From contig NZ_JBPPLY010000001.1 of the NCBI RefSeq assembly GCF_051535215.1, positions 310,001 to 374,000 of the forward strand: a stretch of DNA of 64,000 nt, given 5' to 3'. Position numbers and translations under genes: made by a program. Under the pieces are notes generated by a model. That model had not been told where the DNA came from and made no database searches. It saw only the letters and a program-made list of their open reading frames with translations. The DNA comes from Nitrobacter sp051535215. Lineage in GTDB: Bacteria > Pseudomonadota > Alphaproteobacteria > Rhizobiales > Xanthobacteraceae. This document shows positions 53,696 through 62,543 of the stretch, piece by piece (position 1 is the stretch's first letter; each line of letters opens with the position of its first letter).

Positions 53696-54466
53696 TCATG
53701 GCCGACCTCCATCGGTACTGGGAGCGACAAACAGCCCCCTCGACTGGAGCGCGGCAAGCGCGTCGGATGTTGCCGGAACGGGTGGGCGGGCTTTGTCCGG
53801 CGAGCCTTCCCGTGGCGCGGCATTGGCGGCGGAATCGCTGAACACGCTCACGACAAAGAGTGTCGCCTCGCGCCAGTCGAACGGTCGCGCCGCCGTCGAC
53901 GCACCCTTCGATGGACGCTCGCCGCGCAGCGCGGGCGCAAGAAAATCGACATAGGCGCGCGTTTCGGCAGGCAACGGGCGCCCGGTTGCACGGTGCTCAT
54001 CATAGCGTGCGGGGCCGGCGTTGTAGGCAGCGAGCATCGCACCGATGTCGCCGTAGCGATCCCACATCTCGCGAAGATACGCAGCGCCCGCGAGAATGTT
54101 GTCGCGCGGTGTATAGGGATCGCGGCCGAGACCATAGCGGGTGCGCAGTTCGGCCCAGGTGTCGGGCATGATCTGCATCAGGCCCACTGCGCCGGCCGAG
54201 GACACGGCGCGAACATCGCCTGCGCTTTCGCCGCGCATGACGGCGACGATCCAGCGCACCGGAATGCCGAAGCGCTGCGCGGCTTCGGAGAGGTGTGCGG
54301 CATGGACGTTGATCGAAGCGGCGCGGACCGGACGAGCGTTCTGCGCCAAAGCATGAGGCGCTGCGGCCGCGGAGAAGCTCAGGCCGGAAAGAAGAAGGAG
54401 GAAGATGCGGCGGCGGCCGCCGCATCTTCTGATCGCGAAACGAGCGCAGGAATTATCCATGGTCAT
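53696..54466 (-). CDS. Lytic transglycosylase (TrbN/VirB1-like)
   Basis: A 256-residue exported SLT-fold enzyme. ATG 54466 overlaps the DUF736 stop. A signal sequence (IFLLLLSGLSFSAAAAPHAL, cleavage after LAQ) is followed by catalytic Glu in MRGESAGDVRAVSSAGAVGL and MQIMPDTWAELR, then AYNAGPARYDEHRATGRPLP. It should open the peptidoglycan for the conjugation channel. Confidence 0.92.
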   Translation of the reverse strand: MTMDNSCARFAIRRCGGRRRIFLLLLSGLSFSAAAAPHALAQNARPVRAASINVHAAHLSEAAQRFGIPVRWIVAVMRGESAGDVRAVSSAGAVGLMQIMPDTWAELRTRYGLGRDPYTPRDNILAGAAYLREMWDRYGDIGAMLAAYNAGPARYDEHRATGRPLPAETRAYVDFLAPALRGERPSKGASTAARPFDWREATLFVVSVFSDSAANAAPREGSPDKARPPVPATSDALAALQSRGLFVAPSTDGGRP

Positions 54467-54798
54467 TCCTGCTCGTCGCGTTTCTTCTGACGGGTCCAGT
54501 GCAGGCTCCACTCGCGGCCGTCTTCGTCCGCCTGGAACAGGCGGGCGCGGATCGGCTGCTGAAAGACGGGATCGTCGAGGACAACCGAAACGAACGGGCC
54601 GGCGCGATCGCCGGTGCGCTTCCATCCCGCGCCGACTTCCGGTCCGTCCTCGTCGCCGAGATGGATGCGATAGGCCGGCGCGTTCTCGACATTGGCGTTC
54701 TCGGCCGGAACGAAGGTCAGGTCGAGATCGAGCGAGAGCGTGCGGATATGTCCGGAATAACCGGACGGGGTGCGGGTGAATTGACCAATCTGCGCCAT
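54463..54798 (-). CDS. DUF736 protein
   Basis: A 111-residue protein starting MAQIGQFTRTPSGYSGHIRT with APAYRIHLGDEDGPEVGAGW and a small beta-rich fold: the DUF736 family, a constant companion of relaxase genes in Rhizobiales and sphingomonad conjugative elements. Function unknown. It overlaps the transglycosylase gene by 4 bases. Confidence 0.9.
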   Translation of the reverse strand: MAQIGQFTRTPSGYSGHIRTLSLDLDLTFVPAENANVENAPAYRIHLGDEDGPEVGAGWKRTGDRAGPFVSVVLDDPVFQQPIRARLFQADEDGREWSLHWTRQKKRDEQE

Positions 54799-54865
54799 TG
54801 AAGGCTCCTTTCATGAGCGGTGAAGTTGATGCGGGCCACTCGGACAGCCCGCAGCGCGCGCGCGA

Positions 54866-55411
54866 TCACCGCGTTGGCGCGCGCCATTCGAAGCGGCCGT
54901 CGCCTTCCTCGTCGGTCCACAGCGGGACCGCGCGGCCGATGATCTGGTCGGTGGAGAGAAGGCCGAAGTAGCGGCCATCGAGGCTGCCTTCGACCTGCCA
55001 GTTCATCGCGAAGAACTCGCCGGTCTGGATGCGTTGGCAGCCTTGCCATTCGGGCAGATCGCGGCCGGCGCGATCGCGTTCGAGCGCATGGCCCATGTCG
55101 ACGCCATCGACAGTGATGACGAGACCCGTCCGGCAGACCACCTGTCCGGAAACCGCGAGCACGCGCTTCAGGAGCGGCACGCCCTTGGGCAGGTAGCCGC
55201 GCTTGTCGAGAAAGTCCGCGAGCGGCTCTGGCGCGTCGATGGCCACAAGGTCCGTGACCTCGAAGGGACCGTCGAAGTCGATCGTGTAGAAACCGATCGG
55301 CGCACTGGCCGAGGCGTTCCACATCAGCTTGATCGGCATCGGCGTGAGGCCCGGATAGCCGACGCCGAACGACGCGAGCGCCGTGCAAAGGAAGAGACTG
55401 ACGCGCGTCAT
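54866..55411 (-). CDS. traF: TraF-like S26 signal peptidase
   Basis: A 181-residue protein (ATG 55411, overlapping the DUF2840 stop). One N-terminal helix, then Ser nucleophile in NASASAPIGFYTI and Lys base in LLKRVLAVSGQVV. It ends with a typical GDGRFEW tail. TraF processes and circularises TrbC pilin in RP4-type systems, which fits the trb operon upstream. Confidence 0.9.
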   Translation of the reverse strand: MTRVSLFLCTALASFGVGYPGLTPMPIKLMWNASASAPIGFYTIDFDGPFEVTDLVAIDAPEPLADFLDKRGYLPKGVPLLKRVLAVSGQVVCRTGLVITVDGVDMGHALERDRAGRDLPEWQGCQRIQTGEFFAMNWQVEGSLDGRYFGLLSTDQIIGRAVPLWTDEEGDGRFEWRAPTR

Positions 55412-55926
55412 GGCGTCACCCGGCGGCGCATCAGCCACGCCTCATGACGTGCCGGCGTATAGGCGGACGGCTGTTCGCCGGCGCGCAGGCAATGGTGGAC
55501 ATGCCGCCAGTGATCGGGATCGACGTCGGCGGGATCGATGCCGAGGCTCTCGATCGCGTCGATGTGCTGCAGCATGCGCTCGACCGTGGGCCAGCTTTCC
55601 GCCTTAAGCAGGATTTCGCCGCCCGGACGCACGAAGGGCAGCGTCTGGAACGGCTCCCCGCGCCCGATGGCCCGCACGATGTCGATGCGCGAGACGATCG
55701 TGCCGTAGTCGTTGGCGGCCCAGCGGACGAACGCGAAGACGCTGTTCGGTGCGAAGCCGACGACGCTGCGATGTCGATCGAGAATCTGTTCGTGGCTTTT
55801 GTGGCCGAACCTGATCCAGTGCTCGATCGTCTTCTGACGCCATGTCAGATGTACGAGCGTGGTGAACGGTGCTGGTGCGTCCGGCGACGGACACCAGCGC
55901 GAGCGGCGTGCCGCATTGCCGGTCAT
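55408..55926 (-). CDS. DUF2840 protein
   Basis: A 172-residue soluble protein with LVHLTWRQKTIEHWIRFGHK, FAPNSVFAFVRWAANDYGTI, then RPGGEILLKAESW, the DUF2840 pattern found next to traF in these elements. Function unknown. It overlaps both neighbours by ATGA. Confidence 0.85.
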   Translation of the reverse strand: MTGNAARRSRWCPSPDAPAPFTTLVHLTWRQKTIEHWIRFGHKSHEQILDRHRSVVGFAPNSVFAFVRWAANDYGTIVSRIDIVRAIGRGEPFQTLPFVRPGGEILLKAESWPTVERMLQHIDAIESLGIDPADVDPDHWRHVHHCLRAGEQPSAYTPARHEAWLMRRRVTP

Positions 55927-56177
55927 GAGGGATCTCCTGACTTTTCGGGGAATTCGCGCGCGAGCAGGTCGCGCAGCATGTCGGCGACGGTGACGCTGCG
56001 GCTGAAGGCAGCGACCTTGATGCGGCCGCGCAGGGCTGGGGTGACGTCGATGGTCAGCCGGGCCGTATAGATCGCGGCCGCGCTGCAGCCGGCCGGCGGC
56101 GTGTCACCCGCCTTGATCCAGCCATCGGGATCGGCGGGTCGCTGCGCGAAGACGCGCTTCTGCGTGCGCGCCGTCAT
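55923..56177 (-). CDS. Small RHH-like partner of ParA (partition/centromere-binding candidate)
   Basis: An 84-residue basic protein: TARLTIDVTPALRGRIKVAA, then FSRSVTVADMLRDLLAREFP is a ribbon-helix-helix pattern near the C-terminus. The small RHH partner encoded close to a Walker-type ParA often binds the centromere. Here a methyltransferase gene lies between it and parA, so the pairing is inferred. Confidence 0.65.
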   Translation of the reverse strand: MTARTQKRVFAQRPADPDGWIKAGDTPPAGCSAAAIYTARLTIDVTPALRGRIKVAAFSRSVTVADMLRDLLAREFPEKSGDPS

Positions 56178-56917
56178 GATGCGCCTGCGTCATGGAACGG
56201 CAGCACGGCGGCGATGCGCGCGCAGGCGCGCTCGGCCATGGCGGCGTCGATCTCACAACCGAGATAGCGTCGGCCGGACAGCCGGCAGGCTTCGCCAGCG
56301 GAGCCGGAGCCGGCGAACCAGTCGCCGACCAGGCCGCCTTCGGGACAACTGGTACGAATCAGAATTTCGAGCAGCGATGACGGCTTCTCGGTCGGATGGA
56401 TCGCGCGACCGTGGCAGTTGCGGACATAGATGACTGACCGCATGAGGCGCGGCCCGCCGTCGTGGCTGACATAGTGGCCGGCGTCGATCTGGCCGGTGTG
56501 GGGAGGACGTTGCTTGCGCCGAACCGTGCGCGCTGTCGCATCCGGCGTGGTCTGGACGTCGTTGTAGATGTCGCGCCAGGCCGTCTCGGCGGGATAGAAC
56601 TGGACGGCCAACTCATGCACGCGCTTGAAGCGGTCATTGTGGAAGCCGGTGCCGTTCTGCTTCTCCCAGACGATCTCCTGTGCGATCCGCAGCCCCGCCT
56701 CCGTGAACCGATCCGCGGTCGCCATGAAGCAACGGAGCGATCCGAACACCCACAGCGAGCCGGTGAGATTGAGCGCCTCACGCGCGAGTGCGATCCAGCC
56801 CTCGACGCGCCGGTCCCATGCAAGCGATGTGTCGCCATAGGGCGGATCGGCGAGGATCATGTCGAACGGACCGTGCGGCGGCATAATCTCGCGGCAGTCG
56901 CCGGTAAGGACCGTCAT
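56174..56917 (-). CDS. Orphan DNA (adenine-N6) methyltransferase, class beta
   Basis: A 247-residue methyltransferase with motif IV DPPYGDTSLAW near residue 25 and the SAM-binding motif I (GDWFAGSGSAGEACR) near residue 205. Order IV before I places it in class beta, with HPTEKP (motif X region) between. No restriction enzyme gene lies nearby, so it is probably a solitary enzyme protecting the element or tuning expression. It overlaps parA and the small RHH gene by ATGA. Confidence 0.9.
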   Translation of the reverse strand: MTVLTGDCREIMPPHGPFDMILADPPYGDTSLAWDRRVEGWIALAREALNLTGSLWVFGSLRCFMATADRFTEAGLRIAQEIVWEKQNGTGFHNDRFKRVHELAVQFYPAETAWRDIYNDVQTTPDATARTVRRKQRPPHTGQIDAGHYVSHDGGPRLMRSVIYVRNCHGRAIHPTEKPSSLLEILIRTSCPEGGLVGDWFAGSGSAGEACRLSGRRYLGCEIDAAMAERACARIAAVLPFHDAGAS

Positions 56918-57567
56918 GGCGGGGTCCTCCCGATGCGCAATCGCTCGATCTCGACGGCGAGCGCGGCGATCTCGCGTGCAGCGGGGGATCGGCTGTCGAT
57001 GTCCGAGGCTAAACGTCCGGTCTGCGCGGCGTCGGCGAAGACAACGCGCTGGCCGATGGTGCTGGCGAGCACCGGCGGATCATGGTCCGCCAGCGTCTCG
57101 GCGGTCTCCCGCGCGATCACGGTGCGGGCGGCGCAGCGATTGAGCACGAAACGCGCCGCGAGTTGCGGCCGGTAGATGCGAGCCTCCGTGAGGAGCGAAA
57201 GCATCTCGGCCGAGGCCCAGCCGTCGAGCGGCGACGGCTGCACCGGGATCAGTACGAGGTCGGCGGCGAGCAGCGCGGAGCGCATCAGGCCGGCGACACG
57301 CGGCGGGCCGTCGATGACGACGTGATCGGAATCGCGAGCCAGCTCGGGAGCCTCGCGGTGCAGCGTGTCGCGCGCCAGGCCGACGACGCCGAAGGCGCGC
57401 GGCAAGCCCTCGCGCGAGCGTTGCTGCGACCAGTCGAGTGCCGAGCCTTGAGGATCGGCGTCGATCAGGGTGACGCGGTGTCCTCTCGCGGCCCACGCGC
57501 CAGCGAGGTGCAGCGCCAGCGTCGTCTTGCCGACGCCACCTTTCTGATTGAGCAGCGCGACGATCAT
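56914..57567 (-). CDS. parA: ParA-family partition ATPase
   Basis: A 217-residue Walker-type ATPase: deviant Walker A LNQKGGVGKTTLALHLAGAW, LIDADPQGSALDW, HVVIDGPPRVAGL (Walker B). No N-terminal HTH, so it is the short ParA type. Its ATG (57565-57567) originally overlapped the repA stop as TGATG. The transposon at 57687 now separates them by about 5 kb, leaving 119 bases of former repA tail upstream. Confidence 0.92.
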   Translation of the reverse strand: MIVALLNQKGGVGKTTLALHLAGAWAARGHRVTLIDADPQGSALDWSQQRSREGLPRAFGVVGLARDTLHREAPELARDSDHVVIDGPPRVAGLMRSALLAADLVLIPVQPSPLDGWASAEMLSLLTEARIYRPQLAARFVLNRCAARTVIARETAETLADHDPPVLASTIGQRVVFADAAQTGRLASDIDSRSPAAREIAALAVEIERLRIGRTPP

Positions 57568-57681
57568 CCGCGTCCTCCCGACGGATCGCGAGGACGATGG
57601 AGTGTTTCCGAGTGATCGGTGGTCGAGAGGTCGTCTTTACCGAGGGGCGGAGTTGGCGCCGTCGTTGCGGGCGGGAGGTCC
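57568..57681 (-). pseudogene. Detached 3' end of repA
   Basis: Read on the minus strand in the repA frame across one copy of the duplication, this stretch encodes ADLPPATTAPTPPLGKDDLS, then TTDHSETLHRPRDPSGGRG and a TGA at 57564-57566. It is the original C-terminal tail of RepA, cut off by the transposon. Confidence 0.85.
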
Positions 57682-57686
57682 GCGCC
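57682..57686. repeat. Left 5-bp target duplication (GCGCC) of the Tn7-like element
   Basis: GCGCC directly precedes TGTCGG at the left terminus and recurs at 62656-62660. Five-base duplications are the rule for Tn7/Tn5053-type transposons. Confidence 0.93.
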
Positions 57687-57696
57687 TGTCGGTTTT

Positions 57697-57799
57697 CCTT
57701 GAATCCGAATCCGGCCGCTGAGGAATGCTGAGTCTTTCCGGGCGGTTGGGCATTTGCCGATTTCCCTTGAATCATAGATTTTGTCCTTGAATCGTGGAC
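57697..57799 (+). repeat. Left-end transposase-binding repeats (three copies)
   Basis: CCTTGAATC occurs at 57697-57705, 57765-57773 and 57785-57793. The last is extended to CCTTGAATCGTGGAC. Spacing is 68 and 20 bases. The sequence matches, in opposite orientation, the right-end array. Confidence 0.8.
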
Positions 57800-57855
57800 C
57801 AGCCACTACATCTGGGTGTACTTTCAAGTGACACGCAGATGAGTCGAAGGGAGCG

Positions 57856-58470
57856 ATGAGACCCATCCCGCTCAGTCGCCGTTCGCACATCACGGGTGTT
57901 GGGAGCTTCGAGAGCGGTCTCGTCGAACATGAGAGCGCGCTTGAACGGGACTTCGCGTTGCTTGCGAGCTTCGACGATCCCGGCGCAGTGATCGTGTCGC
58001 AGCCGATGACGATCCGGTTCGACGCGGCCGATGGCCGGCGGCGATACACACCCGACTTCAGCGTGAAGTGGAGCGACGGGCGGTTCGAACTCGTCGAGGT
58101 CAAATACCACGCCGACCTGCGAGCTGACTGGCCGAAATTACGACCGGGGTTCTTGGCGGCGCGTGACGCTGCCCGAGGAGCTGGCGGAAGATTCCGGATC
58201 GCGACGGAGCGCAGCATCCGCGGTCCGCGGCTGGACAATGCGCGGCGGCTGTTGCCGCTACGCCGGGCGCCGCTCGACCGCACGCTGGCGGAGATGGCGA
58301 AGGCCATCGTGGCCACGATGGACGCGCCGACGCTGCGAGATACGGTGACGGCGATGCCGTGCGACCGGGTGGCGGCGCTCGGCGCGATCTGGCGGCTGAT
58401 GGCGCGTGGCGATCTGCTGTTCGATGCGCAGCGGACTGTTGGGTTCGACACTCGGTTGAGGCTGTCATGA
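57856..58470 (+). CDS. tnsA: TnsA-like transposon endonuclease
   Basis: A 204-residue protein with the TnsA restriction-like fold: Glu in VEHESALERDFALLASFD, Asp67 in YTPDFSVKW and EVK (81-83) in ELVEVKYHADL, the E-D-ExK active site. The C-terminal 70 residues are a helical domain (VAALGAIWRLMARGDLLFD). TnsA cuts the 5' ends, making transposition non-replicative. It is shorter than Tn7 TnsA (273 residues). Its stop overlaps the tnsB start (ATGA). Confidence 0.87.
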   Translation: MRPIPLSRRSHITGVGSFESGLVEHESALERDFALLASFDDPGAVIVSQPMTIRFDAADGRRRYTPDFSVKWSDGRFELVEVKYHADLRADWPKLRPGFLAARDAARGAGGRFRIATERSIRGPRLDNARRLLPLRRAPLDRTLAEMAKAIVATMDAPTLRDTVTAMPCDRVAALGAIWRLMARGDLLFDAQRTVGFDTRLRLS

Positions 58471-60146
58471 CCCGGCCGTCGCCAGCCCCCGATCTGTCCG
58501 AGGTTGCTTCGGAAGACTGGGAGAAGGCGCGGCGACGGTTCGAAGTCCTGAAGCCGCTGGCCGATGCGGAGCGACGGTCGCGCGGCATGGCACAGGAAGC
58601 GGCCGACATGCTCGGCGTCAGCCTGACTCTGGTCTATCGCCTGCTTGCCCGCTACGAGGCCGATCCACGGCTGACCAGCCTGTTGCCCGAACGGCGCGGG
58701 CGCCGCGAAGGCCAGTTGGTTCTCTCGGCCGAAGTCGACGAGATCATCGCCGCGGTGATCGACGAGCTGTTCCTGACGCGGCGGCGCCAGCGCGTGAGCG
58801 ATGTTGTTCTGGAGGTGCGCAGGCGCTGCAAGGCGCTGGGCTTCCCGTCGCCGAGCCGCAAGGCGATCGATCTGCGCTTGCGTCTTCGACCAACCGCCGA
58901 GGTCCATCGCAAGCGCCATGGCCGCAAGGCTGCACGGGACCGCTTCGCGCCTGCGATCGGCTCGCTCGACGCACCCTGGCCGCTGTCCCTCGTGCAGATC
59001 GACCATACGCTGGTCGACGTGATCGTGGTCGACAGCCGGACGCGCGAACCGATCCAGAGACCGTGGCTGACGCTGGCGATCGACGTCCACTCGCGCTGTG
59101 TCGCGGGCTTCCACCTGTCGCTCGATCCACCCTCGGCGACCAGTGTAGCGCTGTGCATCGCCCATGCCGCCTTGCCGAAGGACAACTGGCTTCGAACGCG
59201 CGATATCGAGGGCGAATGGCCGGTCAGCGGCATCCCCGAGCGGCTTCATCTCGACAATGCCAAGGAGTTCCGTTCCGCGGCGCTGAAGCAGGGCTGCCAT
59301 GAGCACGGTATCGACATCGACTATCGGCCGGTGCGCACGCCGCATTACGGCGCGCATATCGAGCGGCTGATCGGCACGATGATGGGCAAGGTCCACTTGC
59401 TGCCGGGCACGACCTTCTCGGACGTACGCAGCAAAGGTGATCTCGATCCGTCGAAGAGTGCGGCGATGACGCTCGACGAGGTGGAGCGCTGGCTCGGCTA
59501 CGCCATTGCCGGCGTCTATCACCGCGATCTGCATCGCGGCATCGGCGCCACGCCGCTCGCCGCATGGCAGCGCGGATTGGAGGGCAGCGAGGAGCAGCCG
59601 GGTCGCGGCAGCACGACCCCAGTCACCGATCCGCGCAAGTTCCTGATCGACTTCCTGCCGATGGAGCGGCGTCTGGTGCGTCGCCAGGGCGTGTTCCTGC
59701 ACTCGATCAGCTACTGGTCGGACGTGCTGCGCACGCTGATCGGCGAGCGGGAGAAAATGATCGTACGCTACGATCCGCGCGACCTGAGCCGCATCTATCT
59801 GTGGGCGCCGGACGGACGCTATTACGACCTCAGCTATGCCGATCTCCGGCGACCGCCGATCAGCCTGTGGGAGCATCGCCTCGCGCTCAAGCGTCTGCGC
59901 GAGCAAGGCCGCGACCAGGTGGACGAGGACGCGATCTTCGCCGCGATCGACAGGATGCGCGGCATCGCCGACCAGGCGATCACGGAAACCAAGACCCTGC
60001 GGCGGCAACGCGAACGCCGGTTGCAAGCCGCCAAGGCCGTCGCTCTCAAGCCGGCCGACACCAAGCCCGCCAAAGCTGATCCCTCGGCGTTCGAACCGCT
60101 GCCCGAAAACGAGCGGCTGTTCACCAACGTGGAGGAATGGCTGTGA
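58467..60146 (+). CDS. tnsB: TnsB/TniA-like DDE transposase
   Basis: A 559-residue Mu/TniA-type transposase. N-terminal HTH domains (AQEAADMLGVSLTLVYRLLA and RQRVSDVVLEVRRRCKALGF) bind the end repeats. The catalytic core has D179 (LVQIDHTLVDV), D263 (RLHLDNAKEF) and E299 (GAHIERLIGTM), a D-35-E spacing. Mu-C barrel and C-terminal tail that would contact TnsC follow. It overlaps tnsC by 10 bases. Confidence 0.93.
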   Translation: MTRPSPAPDLSEVASEDWEKARRRFEVLKPLADAERRSRGMAQEAADMLGVSLTLVYRLLARYEADPRLTSLLPERRGRREGQLVLSAEVDEIIAAVIDELFLTRRRQRVSDVVLEVRRRCKALGFPSPSRKAIDLRLRLRPTAEVHRKRHGRKAARDRFAPAIGSLDAPWPLSLVQIDHTLVDVIVVDSRTREPIQRPWLTLAIDVHSRCVAGFHLSLDPPSATSVALCIAHAALPKDNWLRTRDIEGEWPVSGIPERLHLDNAKEFRSAALKQGCHEHGIDIDYRPVRTPHYGAHIERLIGTMMGKVHLLPGTTFSDVRSKGDLDPSKSAAMTLDEVERWLGYAIAGVYHRDLHRGIGATPLAAWQRGLEGSEEQPGRGSTTPVTDPRKFLIDFLPMERRLVRRQGVFLHSISYWSDVLRTLIGEREKMIVRYDPRDLSRIYLWAPDGRYYDLSYADLRRPPISLWEHRLALKRLREQGRDQVDEDAIFAAIDRMRGIADQAITETKTLRRQRERRLQAAKAVALKPADTKPAKADPSAFEPLPENERLFTNVEEWL

Positions 60147-61042
60147 CTGGAGAGACCTATCCCCATCTGCTGCCTGCCATGCAGGCGCTGGCCGATGCGC
60201 CCGACGAAGCGCGCATACGGCGTATCCGGACAGATCGTTGGCTCGGTTACGCACGGGCGGAAGCCGCCCTGTCGGCGCTTGAGGACCTGCTGTCCTTCCC
60301 GAAACGGACCCGAATGCCGAATCTGCTGCTGGTTGGTCCCAGCAACAACGGCAAGACGATGATCGTCGAGAAGTTCCGGCGCAGCCATCTGCCTGGATCG
60401 GAGGAAAGCGCCCGCGACGGTGCGATCCGGGTGCCGGTGCTCAAGGTGCAGATGCCGCCGGCGCCGGACGAGCGGCGGTTCTTCTCGGCGATCCTCGAAG
60501 CGCTCGGCGCACCGGACCGGCTCAACGACCGGCTGTCGACCAAGCAGGATACAGCGGTGCGCATGATGCGGGCGACCGGCGTGCGCATGCTCGTCATCGA
60601 CGAGGTGCACAACATGCTATGCGGATCGCGCGACCAGCAGCGGCGGTTCCTGAACCTGTTGCGCTGGCTCGGCAACGAGTTGCAGATCCCACTCGTGGCG
60701 GTCGGCACGGCCGAGGGGCTGCGCGCGATCCAGAGCGATGACCAGCTCGCCAACCGCTTCACGCCCTTCGGGCTGCCGCCTTGGGAGGGTGGCGCGGAGT
60801 TCTCCCGGCTGGTCAACACGCTCGAGGCATCGATGCCGCTCAAGCAGCCATCGAACCTGTCGGCGCCGGCGATGGCGCAGCGCCTGCTCTCGATCTCGGA
60901 GGGCATCCTCGGCGAGGTGGTGTCGATCGTCACCCGCGCGGCCGTCGCCGCGATCGAAACGGGAGAGGAAAGCATCCGCCCCGAGATGCTGGATGAAATG
61001 GAGTTCATACCACCCTCCGAGCGTCGTCATGCGTTGGTCTGA
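60137..61042 (+). CDS. tnsC: TnsC/TniB-like AAA+ regulator ATPase
   Basis: A 301-residue AAA+ protein of the TniB type, with Walker A (LLLVGPSNNGKTMIVEKF, near residues 64-81) and Walker B (VRMLVIDEVHNML), plus sensor-like VAVGTAEGLRAIQSDDQLAN. It should polymerise on DNA, choose the target with TniQ and activate TnsAB. It overlaps tniQ by 14 bases. Confidence 0.93.
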   Translation: MAVTGETYPHLLPAMQALADAPDEARIRRIRTDRWLGYARAEAALSALEDLLSFPKRTRMPNLLLVGPSNNGKTMIVEKFRRSHLPGSEESARDGAIRVPVLKVQMPPAPDERRFFSAILEALGAPDRLNDRLSTKQDTAVRMMRATGVRMLVIDEVHNMLCGSRDQQRRFLNLLRWLGNELQIPLVAVGTAEGLRAIQSDDQLANRFTPFGLPPWEGGAEFSRLVNTLEASMPLKQPSNLSAPAMAQRLLSISEGILGEVVSIVTRAAVAAIETGEESIRPEMLDEMEFIPPSERRHALV

Positions 61043-62543
61043 GAAGGATCTGTTCGAGGTCGAGTTGCTCGACCCGCCGGACGAGGAACCCGTCACACAT
61101 CGCCCACAGTTGCCGGGCGGGATCGCGCCGTTGCCGGGAGAAGCGCTGGGGTCGTGGCTGCTGCGCTATGCCGAGCCCTTCGGGATCGCGCCCGACGATC
61201 TGCTTCTGCGAAACAGTGACATCGAGTTGACGGGGCGCGGCGACTGGTGCCGCCGCCCGCATTCTCATCTGGTCGAGCGGCTGGCCACCGCGACCGGCGT
61301 AGATCCGGCGAGGATCATGGAGATGACCTTCAGAGCCAATACGGGCGATGAAGCTCTTGATGATCTGCGCGAACGCTTCTCCGCGCAGCGCTTCCGCGCC
61401 CCGGCGACGATCAGCCGCCGCCAGCGCCGGATGGCTGTCTGTCCATGTTGTCTCGCTGACGACGCTACCCCCTATGTGCGCCGGGACTGGACCGCCGGTT
61501 GGGCGACGGTCTGCACGGACCACAACACCGTATTGACCGGCGACTGCCCGGAATGCGGCTACAAGCTGCGTATGCCGTCGCTGTCGTCGCGAGATTACTT
61601 TGCGCCCGACCGTTGTCCTCGCTGCGCGTTCCGGCTCGCGACGGCATTGCCGCGCGAGGCGCATCGCGCCGCTGTCGCCCTGCATCGGAAAATCCTCGAA
61701 GTGCGCGAAAGCGGCGTCTTCGATCTGCCCAGACAGGGGCTCATCGCCTGGCCAGTCGCCATGGCGTTGTTCGACGTACTGCTCGGCGCTGTTTGGATCG
61801 ATACCAGGCTTGTGGTTCGCCGCCGGCTCGTCGCCCGGATCGAAGGCGACTTCGGTCGTGGCGTACTCGGGCCGGAGCCGACGAGCAGCTACGACGGCCT
61901 GCTCATCCTGGCATGGATACTGGAAGGATGGCCCGACAGGCTGCGCACGACCATCGCGATCTTGCAAGGTCCGCGCCCTCGGCGGCAGATCGAACGCTGG
62001 CGCGATCTCGACGACGAAATGCGGCAGAAGTTGCTCGATCTGCTGCTGGCGATATGGCCTGACCAGAGGCCGGCCGACGATCGCGGATGGTGGCGTGCCT
62101 GGATCGAGAACCTCCCCGAAACCGGCAAGGAGTTGCGTGCTCGCGCCGCCATCGACCGCTTCCCGCATCGTCGCGCACGGCTGCTTGCGCTCGCCGACGT
62201 GCGTGACGGCATGCCGGTCGAACTGGCGGCCGAAGCCGCCGGTATCATCCCGCGGACCCTCTACATCTGGCTCAGGCGAGGCGCTCAGGACGGCCTTGAA
62301 GCTGCCCTCGACCGGCAACGGGGCGCGCTCAATCAGGCGCAGGCCATCGAGATCGCCCAGTGGATCGCCGATGCCCCAACCAACCAGCCGCGATGGCGAT
62401 CCAACCGCGTGAAGAACGAAGTCTTCCGGCGCTTTAGGTTGGAGATCAGTCTCGACGTCGCTTCCCGCCTGCTGCGCAAGCATGGGCCATGGGTGCGTCG
62501 CCGTGTCGGTGCCCCTCGTCGATGGAGCCAGCCCCGTGACTGA
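61029..62543 (+). CDS. tniQ: Long TniQ/TnsD-like target selector with IS630-type HTH tail
   Basis: A 504-residue protein. Residues 33-60 carry the TniQ signature (PLPGEALGSWLLRYAEPFGI). Residues 138-199 hold zinc-finger cysteines (CPCC, CTDH, CPEC, CPRC). After a helical middle region, residues 390-420 form a helix-turn-helix (MPVELAAEAAGIIPRTLYIW) and 436-490 a winged helix (WRSNRVKNEVFRRFRLEISL), both as in the N-terminus of IS630-type transposases. Length is TnsD-like rather than TniQ-like. The tail may read a specific target sequence (inference). Confidence 0.82.
   Translation: MRWSEKDLFEVELLDPPDEEPVTHRPQLPGGIAPLPGEALGSWLLRYAEPFGIAPDDLLLRNSDIELTGRGDWCRRPHSHLVERLATATGVDPARIMEMTFRANTGDEALDDLRERFSAQRFRAPATISRRQRRMAVCPCCLADDATPYVRRDWTAGWATVCTDHNTVLTGDCPECGYKLRMPSLSSRDYFAPDRCPRCAFRLATALPREAHRAAVALHRKILEVRESGVFDLPRQGLIAWPVAMALFDVLLGAVWIDTRLVVRRRLVARIEGDFGRGVLGPEPTSSYDGLLILAWILEGWPDRLRTTIAILQGPRPRRQIERWRDLDDEMRQKLLDLLLAIWPDQRPADDRGWWRAWIENLPETGKELRARAAIDRFPHRRARLLALADVRDGMPVELAAEAAGIIPRTLYIWLRRGAQDGLEAALDRQRGALNQAQAIEIAQWIADAPTNQPRWRSNRVKNEVFRRFRLEISLDVASRLLRKHGPWVRRRVGAPRRWSQPRD

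Noticed and set aside
57564..60254. A very long open frame on the minus strand (896 codons) across the transposon
   Set aside because: It is antisense to tnsA and tnsB, shows no domain apart from its last 37 codons, and those codons are the detached native repA tail. The long openness follows from high GC content.
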